Positions 1 through 8,569 of a DNA stretch of 38,265 bases are shown here, in pieces (position 1 is the stretch's first letter; each line of letters opens with the position of its first letter). Source of the DNA: an uncultured Pseudomonadota bacterium (GTDB taxonomy: Bacteria > Pseudomonadota > Gammaproteobacteria > Burkholderiales > Methylophilaceae); the NCBI GenBank assembly GCA_903846555.1, contig CAINBI010000154.1, positions 1-38,265 of the forward strand, given 5' to 3'. The notes beneath the pieces are model-generated. The model did not search any database and was not told the DNA's origin. It was given only the letters and a program-made list of their open reading frames with translations. The position numbers and the translations under genes were made by a program.

Positions 1-1
1 A

Positions 2-139
2 ACCCCGGTGGCTTTGTTTATTGTTTACAATCAATGGCTTGAGAGTAATTATAAACATTTTCACTGGGATTTTCCACTGCAAAATTACGTTTTATCAAAT
101 AAAATCATATGGTTACGTTTCTGGATGAGAACTAGTTAA
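2..139 (+). CDS. C-terminal fragment of an unidentified protein
   Basis: An open frame enters from the left edge and ends at a TAA at 137-139, giving 45 residues that finish with FWMRTS. The visible part is rich in aromatic residues (for example FHWDFPL) and looks like the end of a globular or membrane-associated enzyme. I do not recognise the family. It runs in the same direction as the HAD gene that follows about 100 bases later, with a short palindrome between them. It is called as coding because the frame is open from the first usable base, has reasonable composition, and lies where an upstream gene should end. Confidence is limited by the missing N-terminus. Confidence 0.5.
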   Translation, partial: TPVALFIVYNQWLESNYKHFHWDFPLQNYVLSNKIIWLRFWMRTS

Positions 140-156
140 GTGGTTGATTCGCCTAG

Positions 157-176
157 ATTCCCGCCTACGCGGGAAT
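157..176. repeat. Short palindromic repeat, REP-like
   Basis: ATTCCCGC and GCGGGAAT form a perfect 8-bp stem around the 4-base loop CTAC, followed by GACGA. This motif is a commonly seen intergenic repeat in many proteobacterial genomes (known, not tested here). It sits between the left-edge gene and the HAD gene and could act as a weak terminator. No second copy was found in this window. Confidence 0.65.
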
Positions 177-242
177 GACGAATATTGATATTTTTGTTAT
201 AAATTGGCCATTAACATGCTTCGAGCAAAGGTCTCGCATTAA

Positions 243-983
243 ATGTTGCAGTGGTTTTTGAATCCGCCCCTTTATTTTTTAGGGATTAGCAAAGTCTTGG
301 AATTAATTTTGAAACAAAAAATACAACAATATAAATCCATTGTGTTTGATTGCGATGGCGTGGTGCTAAATTCTAATCTGCTTAAAACAGAGGCTTATTT
401 TCGTACCGCTAAAACCTTAGGTGCGACGGATGTTCAGGCGCAAGCCTTGGTTGATTACCATGTTCGGCTAGGCGGCATTTCGCGCTATCACAAGTTTGAT
501 TATTATCTGCGTGAGATTTTAAACCAGCCTAGCACTAATGAAGCCATTCAAATCTTATTAGATGAATTTGGTCGTGAGTTGGAAGTCGGGCTAATGGGAT
601 GTGACATTGCGGAGGGCTTGGAAGCTTTGCGTGCCGCTACACCGCATGCTAAATGGGCTATACTTTCAGGTGGCGATCAGCAAGAGATTCGTACTTTGTT
701 TGCCAAACGCAACCTTACGCCGCTATTTGATGGCGGCTTATTTGGTAGCCCTGATAATAAAGATGAAGTGCTGGCTCGTGAAATAGCAAATGGTAATATA
801 CAGTTGCCAGCTTTATTTTTAGGCGATAGCAAATATGATTTTGAAGCGGCAACGCGCGCTGGCTTAGACTTTATTTTCCTAAATGATTGGACAGAAGTAG
901 CCGACTGGCAAGAATATTGTGCGGTTAATCATATTGAGGTTTTGGGGTGTATTAGCCAACTTTTTGCTGATTCTGTGAAATAG
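243..983 (+). CDS. HAD-superfamily hydrolase (phosphoglycolate phosphatase-like)
   Basis: This is a haloacid dehalogenase-fold phosphatase of 246 residues. Motif I is FDCDGVV near residues 35-41 (Asp nucleophile plus acid/base Asp). A helical cap follows, then a Ser/Gly-rich motif II (AILSGGD), a Lys in DNKDEVL, and motif IV LGDSKYDFEAA. This pattern fits the C1-capped sugar-phosphate phosphatase group; the substrate cannot be read from it. The ATG at 243 has AAAGG about ten bases upstream. A TTG at 309, opening KQKIQQYKSIVFD, would give a more typical N-terminus, so the first 22 residues are uncertain. It converges on the ADP-heptose operon. It lacks the DxDGT motif I expected of GmhB, so it should not be named as the heptose bisphosphate phosphatase. 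Confidence 0.85.
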   Translation: MLQWFLNPPLYFLGISKVLELILKQKIQQYKSIVFDCDGVVLNSNLLKTEAYFRTAKTLGATDVQAQALVDYHVRLGGISRYHKFDYYLREILNQPSTNEAIQILLDEFGRELEVGLMGCDIAEGLEALRAATPHAKWAILSGGDQQEIRTLFAKRNLTPLFDGGLFGSPDNKDEVLAREIANGNIQLPALFLGDSKYDFEAATRAGLDFIFLNDWTEVADWQEYCAVNHIEVLGCISQLFADSVK

Positions 984-997
984 CATCTTTTCCCATC

Positions 998-1049
998 AAA
1001 AGTGCTGCCCTGTGAGCCAATAGGGACGGGCTTCGCAGGGCGGTGCTTT
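998..1049. terminator. 52-bp stem-loop element at convergent gene ends
   Basis: An imperfect inverted repeat (AAAAGTGCTGCCCTG with CAGGGCGGTGCTTT) lies between the stop of the HAD gene and the stop of waaF. It is placed to serve as a bidirectional terminator. Its reverse complement matches 10312-10363 at 41 of 52 positions by hand alignment, so it is also a dispersed repeat. Confidence 0.6.
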
Positions 1050-1054
1050 AGGCA

Positions 1055-2083
1055 CTATTCCCACAAATTGGCAATCACTTGGCTGGCTGAAATCTGTTTT
1101 AAACAATTCAAATGATTTATCGGGCAAACTCGCTTAAAGCATGGGCTGCATTCCAACCCTAAATATTCAACCACGGCTTTACTGCTCATCGGCGGCGTAT
1201 GGTGTGGGTTGGATGAGCCGTAAATGGCGACCAGTTTTTTATCTAGTGCGGCTGCCACATGCATTAGTCCAGAGTCGTTGCTGACCACCGCATCACAAAG
1301 CGACATTAAATCTATCGCTTCACTCAAGTTGGTTTTTCCACCTAAATCTAAACATTGGTTCTGCGTTAATTGATCGATTTCTGAGGTGACAGGAATATCT
1401 TTGTCTGAGCCAAATAGCCACACTTGCCAACCTCTATTCAGCGCATCACGGGCAACTTCTGCGTAATATTTAGCTGGCCAGCGTTTGGCTTCTCCATATT
1501 CTGCGCCTGGGCAAAGGCCGAGAATTTTAGTTTGCGGACTGGCAACACCCAGTTTCTGTAAAGTAGCTAAAGCGTTTTTTTGATTTGAAACTAAGCTAGG
1601 GTTAGGCAATTCAGCTGGTAAAATTGCATCTACCGATAAACCCAAAGTGACAAATCTATCAACCGTGCGCGGCAGTTTTGTTTTATCTAATGGCCGAATG
1701 TCATTAATTAAGCCATAGCGCATTTCACCCAAAAAGCTGGTGCGTTGCGGAATGTTAGCAGCAAACGGCAAAATGGCTGATTTTAATGAATTGGTCAAAA
1801 TAATGGCTTGCGTATAGCCTTCGTGGCGCAAGCTTTTGCCAAATTTAATGCGCGCTAACAATGCAAATTGCCCGTGCTTAAAAGGCAAGGCAATGCCTTT
1901 ATTCACTTCAGGCATGCGTTCAATTAAGGGTAGAGTCCAAGGCGGTGCGGCAACATCGATAATGCTATTGGGCTGTTGCGCTTTGAGTATTTTAAATAAA
2001 CTTTGCGCCAGTACCATGTCGCCCACCCAAGCTGGGCCTAGGACCAATATTTTAGGTGAGGTCGATGTTGCCGCTGATGCCAC
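1055..2083 (-). CDS. waaF: ADP-heptose:LPS heptosyltransferase II
   Basis: This is a family GT9 glycosyltransferase of 342 residues that adds the second L-glycero-D-manno-heptose to the LPS inner core at the cytoplasmic face of the inner membrane. The N-terminus reads ILVLGPAWVGDMVLAQSL, the hallmark of WaaF as opposed to WaaC. The C-terminal nucleotide-sugar domain carries LCPGAEYGEAKRWP and the acceptor/donor segment VSNDSGLMHVAAAL. The start is GTG, one base after the hldE TAA, so translation is almost certainly coupled. It is the last gene of the run hrcA-hemH-hldD-gmhA-hldE-waaF, which joins heptose donor synthesis to its transfer. Length and motifs are normal for the family. Confidence 0.95.
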   Translation of the reverse strand: MASAATSTSPKILVLGPAWVGDMVLAQSLFKILKAQQPNSIIDVAAPPWTLPLIERMPEVNKGIALPFKHGQFALLARIKFGKSLRHEGYTQAIILTNSLKSAILPFAANIPQRTSFLGEMRYGLINDIRPLDKTKLPRTVDRFVTLGLSVDAILPAELPNPSLVSNQKNALATLQKLGVASPQTKILGLCPGAEYGEAKRWPAKYYAEVARDALNRGWQVWLFGSDKDIPVTSEIDQLTQNQCLDLGGKTNLSEAIDLMSLCDAVVSNDSGLMHVAAALDKKLVAIYGSSNPHHTPPMSSKAVVEYLGLECSPCFKRVCPINHLNCLKQISASQVIANLWE

Positions 2084-2084
2084 G

Positions 2085-3548
2085 TTAAGTGCCCAGTTTT
2101 TTGATAATATTGCTCGTGCTACGACCTTGCACCAAGGGAATTAATTTCACGCTACCTCCCCAAGATTTTACCTCAGCACCGCCCACTACTTGGTCTTCGG
2201 TGTAATCGTCGCCTTTAACAATCACGTCAGGCCGAATCGCGTCAATTAATTGTAATGGCGTATCTTCGTCAAACAAAATCACCGCATCAACGGCGGCTAG
2301 TGCGGCTAACACCCGCGCTCTGTCTTGCTCGTGAATCACTGGCCTGCTCGGGCCTTTTAATGCGCTTACTGAGCGATCTGTGTTCAATCCTAGTATCAGT
2401 TTGTCACCAGTTTTTTTAGCGGCTTCTAAGTAAGTCACATGGCCAGCATGCAACAAGTCAAAACAGCCGTTGGTGAATACTATTTTTTGCTGATTTTCTT
2501 TCCAGTACTTCACCTGCGCGACTAATTGCGCTTTATCGCAAATCTTATCGGCTTGCGATTGACCATCTTCACTGACTAAAGATTTAAGTAACTCAGTTTG
2601 TGACACAGGCACAGTGCCCACTTTACCTACCACAATGGCAGCGGCAATGTTGGCGAGCTGCAATGCATCGTGCGGCGTTAAGCCGTGTACCAATCCAGCG
2701 GCGAGTGTGGCGATGACCGTATCACCTGCGCCAGAAACGTCGAATACTTTTTTAGCGGTGGCGGGAATATGCGTGGTGTGTTGCTTGTCTATAAAAGAGA
2801 TACCTTCTTCGCCAAGGGTGACTGCCAGAAAATCTAAATCTAAATCTACTTTAAGTTGCTTGGCGGCCACCAATAAAGCCTCTGTTTCATGCATAGCAAC
2901 ACCACAAGCTTCCGCCGTTTCTTTTTTATTAGGCGTTAGTGCGCTAGCGCCTTTATATTTGCTGTAGTCGCGTCCTTTTGGGTCTGCAATAACAGGAATA
3001 GCCAATTGCTTACATTGCTGAATAATGGCTTTGCATGAAGCATCACTCAACAAGCCTTTTGCATAATCGGACAAAATGACCATGTCTGGTTTGTCGCTAA
3101 GCGCTTTTGCTACATTATTGAGTAAATGCGCGTTTTCTTCTGCGGTAAATGCGGCTGCGCTTTCGTCATCAATACGCACAATTTGTTGATTACCACTCAT
3201 CACTCTAGTTTTAGAGATGGTAGGTCTTTGTTGGCTAGTCATGACTAGCGTCGTATTCACGCCAGAACTCTCAATAATTCGTTTCAGTATTGCACCTGTG
3301 GCATCGTCACCAATACAACCGATGATCTGCGTGTGCAAGCCTAAACCGCTCAAGTTGGCTGCCACATTGGCAGCGCCGCCCGCGCGGTCTTCAGATTCTT
3401 TAAGTAGCACGACTGGCACTGGCGCTTCTGGAGAAATGCGATTCACGCTGCCCATTAAATAGCGATCTAGCATCACATCACCAATCACTAGTATGGTTTT
3501 TTTAGCATCGCTAAAATGCCGAACAGCTTCTATTAAATGGGCATTCAT
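2085..3548 (-). CDS. hldE: Bifunctional heptose-7-phosphate kinase / heptose-1-phosphate adenylyltransferase
   Basis: This bifunctional enzyme has 487 residues. The N-terminal PfkB/ribokinase-type kinase spans about residues 1-320 and phosphorylates D-glycero-D-manno-heptose 7-phosphate. Visible signs are GDVMLDRYLMG, GGAANVAANL and the catalytic DVSGAGDT. The C-terminal nucleotidyltransferase, about residues 345-487, has FTNGCFDLLHAGH with the HxGH signature and GLNTDRSV. It makes ADP-D,D-heptose. It is a full-length fusion of the E. coli HldE type, not split into HldA and HldC. It lies between gmhA (41 bases upstream) and waaF (1 base downstream). The intermediate step needs a GmhB-type phosphatase, which is not visible in this cluster. 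Confidence 0.96.
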   Translation of the reverse strand: MNAHLIEAVRHFSDAKKTILVIGDVMLDRYLMGSVNRISPEAPVPVVLLKESEDRAGGAANVAANLSGLGLHTQIIGCIGDDATGAILKRIIESSGVNTTLVMTSQQRPTISKTRVMSGNQQIVRIDDESAAAFTAEENAHLLNNVAKALSDKPDMVILSDYAKGLLSDASCKAIIQQCKQLAIPVIADPKGRDYSKYKGASALTPNKKETAEACGVAMHETEALLVAAKQLKVDLDLDFLAVTLGEEGISFIDKQHTTHIPATAKKVFDVSGAGDTVIATLAAGLVHGLTPHDALQLANIAAAIVVGKVGTVPVSQTELLKSLVSEDGQSQADKICDKAQLVAQVKYWKENQQKIVFTNGCFDLLHAGHVTYLEAAKKTGDKLILGLNTDRSVSALKGPSRPVIHEQDRARVLAALAAVDAVILFDEDTPLQLIDAIRPDVIVKGDDYTEDQVVGGAEVKSWGGSVKLIPLVQGRSTSNIIKKLGT

Positions 3549-3589
3549 AATGGAGTAGCCTTAAGTAAATCTTTAGCTTCAAACATGGC

Positions 3590-4168
3590 TTATTCCGCTT
3601 CCAGCATGTCACACAAGCTGTGACCAATAAAAATATGCGCTTCTTGTATCCTTGGCGTATCGCTACTAGGCATCACTAAATTAAATTTGCATAATTCTTG
3701 TAATTTTCCACCAGTTCCACCCGTTAATCCAATAGTAGTCGCGCCTATGGCGTTGGCTTCAATCATGGCATTCACTACATTTTTGCTATTGCCAGAGGTG
3801 GTGATACCGATAACGGAGTCTTCTGGGCGGCAAAGTGCTTCAATTTGGCGTGCAAAAATATAGTCGTAGCCATAATCATTGCCGATTGAGGTGATGATTG
3901 AGGTGTCGGTTGTCAGTGCTATTGCTGGTAAGCCGCGACGTTCTTTTTTGTAGCGGCCGACAATTTCTGCGGCAATATGTTGGCTATCTGCCGCGCTACC
4001 GCCATTACCCATAATTAGGATTTTACCGCCACGCTTCATGGTGGCGCGCAACTCATTCGCCACGGCAATCACTTGTGGAAAGATACTTTGTAATTGCGCA
4101 AACATCGCTGTGTGTGCTTGCAACTCATGCAGTAAAAATGCGTTCTGGCTTTCAGTCGTTTGCGTCAT
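3590..4168 (-). CDS. gmhA: Phosphoheptose isomerase (sedoheptulose 7-phosphate isomerase)
   Basis: This single SIS-domain protein has 192 residues. It converts sedoheptulose 7-phosphate to D-glycero-D-manno-heptose 7-phosphate, the first step of ADP-heptose synthesis. Visible family marks are the phosphate-binding [15 protein letters not shown], the conserved Glu in [10 protein letters not shown], the SIS segment [11 protein letters not shown], and the C-terminal catalytic His region [15 protein letters not shown]. Length is typical of GmhA. DiaA-like paralogues of this fold also occur in betaproteobacteria, but the placement between hldD and hldE strongly favours GmhA. The start ATG at 4168 gives the expected short N-terminal helix before the SIS domain. 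Confidence 0.93.
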   Translation of the reverse strand: MTQTTESQNAFLLHELQAHTAMFAQLQSIFPQVIAVANELRATMKRGGKILIMGNGGSAADSQHIAAEIVGRYKKERRGLPAIALTTDTSIITSIGNDYGYDYIFARQIEALCRPEDSVIGITTSGNSKNVVNAMIEANAIGATTIGLTGGTGGKLQELCKFNLVMPSSDTPRIQEAHIFIGHSLCDMLEAE

Positions 4169-4223
4169 TTTTTGATTCTCTTTTTAATTCGGTTGGGTGT
4201 TTAATGCCAATGTTGTGCAAGTT

Positions 4224-5228
4224 TTAACAATAAGCATCATCATGCATTAAGTAGTTCTGTACGTAATCTTTTACGCCATCTTCTAAACTGTAAAAAGGTT
4301 GGACATAGCCCGCAGCACGTAACTTTGTCACAGTGGCCTCTGTGAAATATTGATAGCGGCCTTGTAAATCTAAGGGCATGTCAATGTAGCTGATATTGGG
4401 CGATTTACCCATGCTAGTCATTACGTTTGTGGCTAAATCTTTAAAGGCACGCGCTTGGCCTGTGCCCACATTGTAAATACTGTTAGCGCAAGTTTTGTCA
4501 GCTAAGGCGGCGGTTAAAAAGTGGACCACCACCGCAGCGGCATCTTTTACATAGACAAAATCACGGAGCTGCATACCATCGTCATAACCTTGCTTATGGC
4601 TTTTGAAAAGTTTAACTGCGCCAGTTTCTTTAAATTGATTAAAGCTGTGCAACGCTACGCTGGCCATGCGTTCTTTGTGATATTCGTTGGGACCATAGAC
4701 ATTAAAAAACTTAAAGCCTGCCCAATATTTTGGAGTGGCTAGGTTTTTGTTTACTTGTTGTAAGGCCCATTGATCAAAAAAGTGTTTTGAATAGCCGTAA
4801 CCATTCAGCGGGCGAATATTATCAATTGAAACATCGTCGTAACCATGCTCGCCATCGCCATAAGTGGCGGCAGAGCTGGCGTAGAAAAACGCGGCCTTAT
4901 TATTGGCGCACCAAGCCCATAAATTTTGTGAATAATGGATATTGGCTTCAACTAGTTTATTGAAATCACGCTCGGTTGTCGCGCTAATCGCACCCATGTG
5001 GATAATGGCTTCAACGTCGGTCCGGGGTTTCTGTTCGTCGTTGCCTTCTAGCCAAGGCAGTAATTGGTCTTTATCCAAATATTGCACGTATTGACGCTTG
5101 ACCAAGTTTTGCCATTGATCTTCATGCGTGATGCGATCAACAATAACCATGTCATCACGACCTTGTTGGTTGAGTTGCCAAGCGATGATAGAACCTATCA
5201 TGCCGGCGCCGCCTGTAATTACGATCAT
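4224..5228 (-). CDS. hldD: ADP-L-glycero-D-manno-heptose 6-epimerase
   Basis: This short-chain dehydrogenase/reductase-fold epimerase has 334 residues. It inverts C6 of ADP-D,D-heptose to give the ADP-L,D-heptose used by WaaC and WaaF. The N-terminal dinucleotide-binding loop ITGGAGMIGS starts at residue 4. SSAATYG is followed by the catalytic YGYSK (Tyr-x3-Lys), then KFFNVYGPNEYHK, all characteristic of HldD. It lies 39 bases below hemH and 55 above gmhA on the same strand. The short gaps and shared direction suggest one transcript from hrcA to waaF, although internal promoters cannot be excluded. Confidence 0.95.
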   Translation of the reverse strand: MIVITGGAGMIGSIIAWQLNQQGRDDMVIVDRITHEDQWQNLVKRQYVQYLDKDQLLPWLEGNDEQKPRTDVEAIIHMGAISATTERDFNKLVEANIHYSQNLWAWCANNKAAFFYASSAATYGDGEHGYDDVSIDNIRPLNGYGYSKHFFDQWALQQVNKNLATPKYWAGFKFFNVYGPNEYHKERMASVALHSFNQFKETGAVKLFKSHKQGYDDGMQLRDFVYVKDAAAVVVHFLTAALADKTCANSIYNVGTGQARAFKDLATNVMTSMGKSPNISYIDMPLDLQGRYQYFTEATVTKLRAAGYVQPFYSLEDGVKDYVQNYLMHDDAYC

Positions 5229-5267
5229 AATATTGCTTTTGAGGTGCTTAAAGCAAAAGTATAACGC

Positions 5268-6374
5268 CTATTTGTTTGCACCCATAGCTTGCGCACGTAA
5301 TTTCGTCATTTCATCAACTTTTTTAGCTTGATCGGTATTCCAGTCTGAACTCACCCAGCCTTGCAGATTTTCTAGTGCAATCGTGGTCATTGCGTGTATC
5401 CACGGCTCGCTTTCGTTGAGCGCTGGAATATAGTGGTATTCACCGCCGCCAGCATACGTGAAAATTTCTTTACCTTCCATGGCAATTTCTTCTAGGGTTT
5501 CTAAACAATCGCTACTGAACCCCGGGCAAATTACATCAATGCGCTTCGTTTTGGCTTTACCTAAATCCTCTAAAGTGCTGGCTAAATAAGGTTTTAGCCA
5601 TTCTTGTTTACCAAATCTAGATTGAAAAGCAACGGTGTATTCATCTTTACTTAATTCCAAAGCCTCAGCCAAAAGTCGCGCTGTTTTATGACATTCGCAA
5701 TGGTAAGGGTCGCCTTTCATTAAATGAAACTTCGGTAAGCCATGAAAACTCACGACGAGTTTATTTGGCTTGCCGTTAAGCCGCCAATGTTCACGCACGC
5801 TACTAGCTAATGCCGCAATGTAAGCCAGATGGTCGTGATAATGGCGAATCGTACGAATAGCCGGCATATTGCGCGTTTTAAGTAACACGCGCCAAACAGC
5901 ATCCAGCGCGCTGCCTGTGCTGCTGGCGGCGTATTGCGGATAGAGTGGAAACACTAAAATGCGGTCGCAATGTTGCGCACGTAGTTTATCAATAGCCGAT
6001 TGCATACTTGGGTTACCGTAGCTCATGCCTAACTCTACCGCAAAAGGCGAGTTGATTTTTTGGCTTAAATATCCGCGCAATATTGTGGTTTGTTTCTGAG
6101 CATGCACTAAAAGTGGTGAGCCTTCGTTAGTCCAAACTTGCGCATATTTAGCGGCTGATTTTTTTGGGCGCACTACTAAAATAATACAATGTAAAATCCA
6201 GCACCAAATAAAACGAGGAATTTCTACTACGCGTCTATCCATCAAAAATTGACCTAAATAGCGGCGTAATGCGGGCGCAGTAGCGGCATCTGGCGTGCCT
6301 AAGTTTGCGATTAGAATGCCCACTTTAGGTGTATCGCCATGTGTAAATGGTGGTTCTTGATTGAAATAAGCCAT
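5268..6374 (-). CDS. hemH: Ferrochelatase
   Basis: Inserts ferrous iron into protoporphyrin IX, the last step of protohaem synthesis. The protein has 368 residues, the usual length in betaproteobacteria. Visible are the N-terminal VGILIANLGTPDA, the active-site His in VVSFHGLP, a Cys-containing HCECHKTARLL segment, FQSRFGKQEWLKPY, and the conserved acidic SDCLETLEEI. The ATG at 6374 is favoured because PPFTHGDTPKVGILIANLGTP aligns with the usual HemH N-terminus. It sits 62 bases below hrcA, an arrangement I associate with other betaproteobacteria (from memory). Confidence 0.95.
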   Translation of the reverse strand: MAYFNQEPPFTHGDTPKVGILIANLGTPDAATAPALRRYLGQFLMDRRVVEIPRFIWCWILHCIILVVRPKKSAAKYAQVWTNEGSPLLVHAQKQTTILRGYLSQKINSPFAVELGMSYGNPSMQSAIDKLRAQHCDRILVFPLYPQYAASSTGSALDAVWRVLLKTRNMPAIRTIRHYHDHLAYIAALASSVREHWRLNGKPNKLVVSFHGLPKFHLMKGDPYHCECHKTARLLAEALELSKDEYTVAFQSRFGKQEWLKPYLASTLEDLGKAKTKRIDVICPGFSSDCLETLEEIAMEGKEIFTYAGGGEYHYIPALNESEPWIHAMTTIALENLQGWVSSDWNTDQAKKVDEMTKLRAQAMGANK

Positions 6375-6436
6375 CGTTTTTTATAAGTTCTTTTTTGAGT
6401 TTGTTTTAAGTTTTAGTCATTTTAGAAACTAAAATG

Positions 6437-7453
6437 CTAGTGGTTAGAGAGCGCATTTGATAAAAGTTTCGCGGTAATATCAACTATTGGAATCACGCGC
6501 TCATAAGCCATCCTCGTTGGCCCAATCACACCTAGCGTTCCCACCACTTGTCCGTCTGCCTCATAAGGCGCGGTAATCATGCTGCATTCATCTAAAGGTA
6601 AGTACCCACTCTCGCCACCAATGAATATATGTATACCTTCAGCACGCTGGCTAGTATCAAGTAATTGCATCAGCGAAGTCCGGCTTTCAAAAATCTCAAA
6701 CAGTTTACGCAAACTATTTACGTTGGTAGAAAGCTCGTCCACTTGTAACAAGTTGCGCTCGCCAGCAATCACTACACCATCTTTATCGTTATCTACTGCT
6801 TTGCTGCTGGCATCTAGCGCCGCAGACATTAGGCGATTCATATCGGTTTGCATTTGCTTGAGTTCTAGATGTAGCTTTTGTTGTACTTCTTCAAAAGTTT
6901 GACCTGAAAAATGTGCGTTAAAATAATTGCTGGCTTGGGTCAGTTCACTTGGTGAATAAGCTTTATCGGCAATGATAATGCGGTTTTGTACGTTACCATC
7001 ATTGGTGACGATAATGACTAATACCCTAGTGTCGGATAGCGGTAAGAACTCTAAATGCTTAAAAGCAACGCGTTTGCGTTTGGGAATCATCACTAAGCCA
7101 GCAAATTGGGTGAGTTGCGAAAGCATATCTGCTGCGCTAGAAATTAGCTCGCTCGTGTTGGGAGACGTTAAGCCGTTTTTAAGCTGCTGAATGGCTTGCG
7201 TATTCAGTGGTTGCACCGTCAATAAGGAATCTACAAATAAGCGATACCCTTTTTGCGTGGGAATGCGTCCAGCCGAAGTGTGTGGGCTGGCAATAAAGCC
7301 TAATTGTTCTAAGTCACTCATGACATTGCGTATGGTTGCGGCACTTACATCTAGGCCAGAATGCTGTAACAGTGTGCGTGAGCCTATCGGTTGCCCATCG
7401 CTAATATAATGTTCGACCAAGGTTTTAAGTAGTATTTGTGCGCGCTTGTCCAC
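6437..7453 (-). CDS. hrcA: Heat-inducible transcription repressor HrcA
   Basis: This repressor of class I heat-shock genes (groE, dnaK) normally binds the CIRCE operator and needs GroEL for activity. The 338-residue protein begins at MDKRAQILLKTLVEHYI. The N-terminal winged helix contains SAATIRNVMSDLEQLGFI and the SAGRIPTQKGYR signature. The C-terminal half contains the GAF-like core, including IFIGGESGYLPLDECSMI and GTLGVIGPTRMAYERVIPIV. It heads the minus-strand run towards waaF and is divergent from nadK across 182 bases. No clear CIRCE copy was found in that gap, so autoregulation is not supported by the sequence. Confidence 0.95.
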   Translation of the reverse strand: MDKRAQILLKTLVEHYISDGQPIGSRTLLQHSGLDVSAATIRNVMSDLEQLGFIASPHTSAGRIPTQKGYRLFVDSLLTVQPLNTQAIQQLKNGLTSPNTSELISSAADMLSQLTQFAGLVMIPKRKRVAFKHLEFLPLSDTRVLVIIVTNDGNVQNRIIIADKAYSPSELTQASNYFNAHFSGQTFEEVQQKLHLELKQMQTDMNRLMSAALDASSKAVDNDKDGVVIAGERNLLQVDELSTNVNSLRKLFEIFESRTSLMQLLDTSQRAEGIHIFIGGESGYLPLDECSMITAPYEADGQVVGTLGVIGPTRMAYERVIPIVDITAKLLSNALSNH

Positions 7454-7635
7454 TGATTGTTGTTTCCGAGGTATGTCAATAAACCTAAATTGATAAGATA
7501 AGTATTTTGCCTTAATTTAACAAGTGCTAGGTAAGTTTAGGCGCTAAATAATATAAATTTAGTTAATTTGTATTTAAGCTATTTTAGTTTGCTGTTTTTC
7601 TTTGTATCAACCCACAACTGTGATTTAATTTCGAC

Positions 7636-8505
7636 ATGCAAAATTACTTTAACTCCATCGCCATTATTGGCAAGTACATGAACCCTGCTGCGCTAAAGCA
7701 GATGCAGGCAGATTTAGTGGCATTGGCGCAACATTTAAAATCAAAAAACATTGGAGTGTGCATAGAGGAACATACCGCAAAACACGCACAACTTACTGAC
7801 TTTAAAGTAGTTTCTCTGGCGGAAATTGGCAATACTGCAGACTTGGCGATTGTGATGGGTGGTGACGGCACGATGTTGAGTGTGGCGCGTAGCCTGATTG
7901 ATGCGGATGTACCTTTGGTGGGTATTAACCGTGGTCGTTTTGGCTTTTTAACGGATTTGCGTGCTGAAGATATGCTGGTAGAAGTTGACCGAATTCTGGC
8001 GGGTGAGTTTATAAAAGAGCCGCGCATGTTGCTTGCAACTGATGTGATTCGGCAAGGAAAAATTTATCACTCTAATTACGCATTGAATGATGTGGTGATT
8101 AAAAGTGGCCTGCGTTTAATTGAGCTGGAAGTGAGTATTGATGAAAAATTTGTGCATAAGCAACGCAGCGACGGCCTTATTTTAAGCACGCCTACAGGCA
8201 CTACCGCGCATGCACTTTCTGCGGGCGGACCGATATTACACCCCAATTTAGAAGCAATTACCCTTGTGCCAATTTGTCCTCATACCTTGAGTAATAGGCC
8301 GATTGCAGTGAATAGCATTAGTAAAATCGAGGTGAATCTGGTGCAGTTTGACGACGCGCAAATCAGTTTTGATGGACAATATCAAGTCACATTAGAAGTG
8401 GGCGACACCATAATGGTGAAGCGAGCTGAGAAAACCATTTCCTTGCTGCACCCTAGTGATTATTGTTATTTTGATATGTTGCGCAATAAGCTCAACTGGG
8501 GCTAG
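7636..8505 (+). CDS. nadK: NAD kinase
   Basis: Phosphorylates NAD to NADP using ATP or polyphosphate; cytoplasmic. The 289-residue protein has the diagnostic GGDGTML at about residues 75-81, INRGRFGFLTDL, the NDVVI segment, SDGLILSTPTGTTAHALSAGGPILHP, and PICPHTLSNRPI. These are the canonical NadK blocks in order. The start at 7636 matches the usual N-terminus, in which the first strand (SIAIIGK) begins about six residues in. It is divergent from hrcA and followed by recN after 64 bases. A nadK-recN pair is common in proteobacteria. Confidence 0.96.
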   Translation: MQNYFNSIAIIGKYMNPAALKQMQADLVALAQHLKSKNIGVCIEEHTAKHAQLTDFKVVSLAEIGNTADLAIVMGGDGTMLSVARSLIDADVPLVGINRGRFGFLTDLRAEDMLVEVDRILAGEFIKEPRMLLATDVIRQGKIYHSNYALNDVVIKSGLRLIELEVSIDEKFVHKQRSDGLILSTPTGTTAHALSAGGPILHPNLEAITLVPICPHTLSNRPIAVNSISKIEVNLVQFDDAQISFDGQYQVTLEVGDTIMVKRAEKTISLLHPSDYCYFDMLRNKLNWG

Positions 8506-8569
8506 TCTTGAGGGCTTAATCTTGCGCATCACCATGAGTTTTATAATTTTTAATTTTAGCTAAAAGCCT

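Noticed and set aside
157-176. Novel palindrome ATTCCCGC/GCGGGAAT
   Set aside because: This is a widespread intergenic repeat motif in proteobacteria, so it is annotated but not treated as new.
243-983. Naming the HAD phosphatase GmhB
   Set aside because: Motif I and the cap arrangement do not fit GmhB; proximity alone is not enough.
7454-7635. Possible CIRCE element upstream of hrcA (AGTGCTA near 7523 and AGGCGCTAA near 7538)
   Set aside because: The second arm does not match the CIRCE consensus TTAGCACTC-N9-GAGTGCTAA, and the GAGTGCTAA arm is absent. Similarity is too weak.
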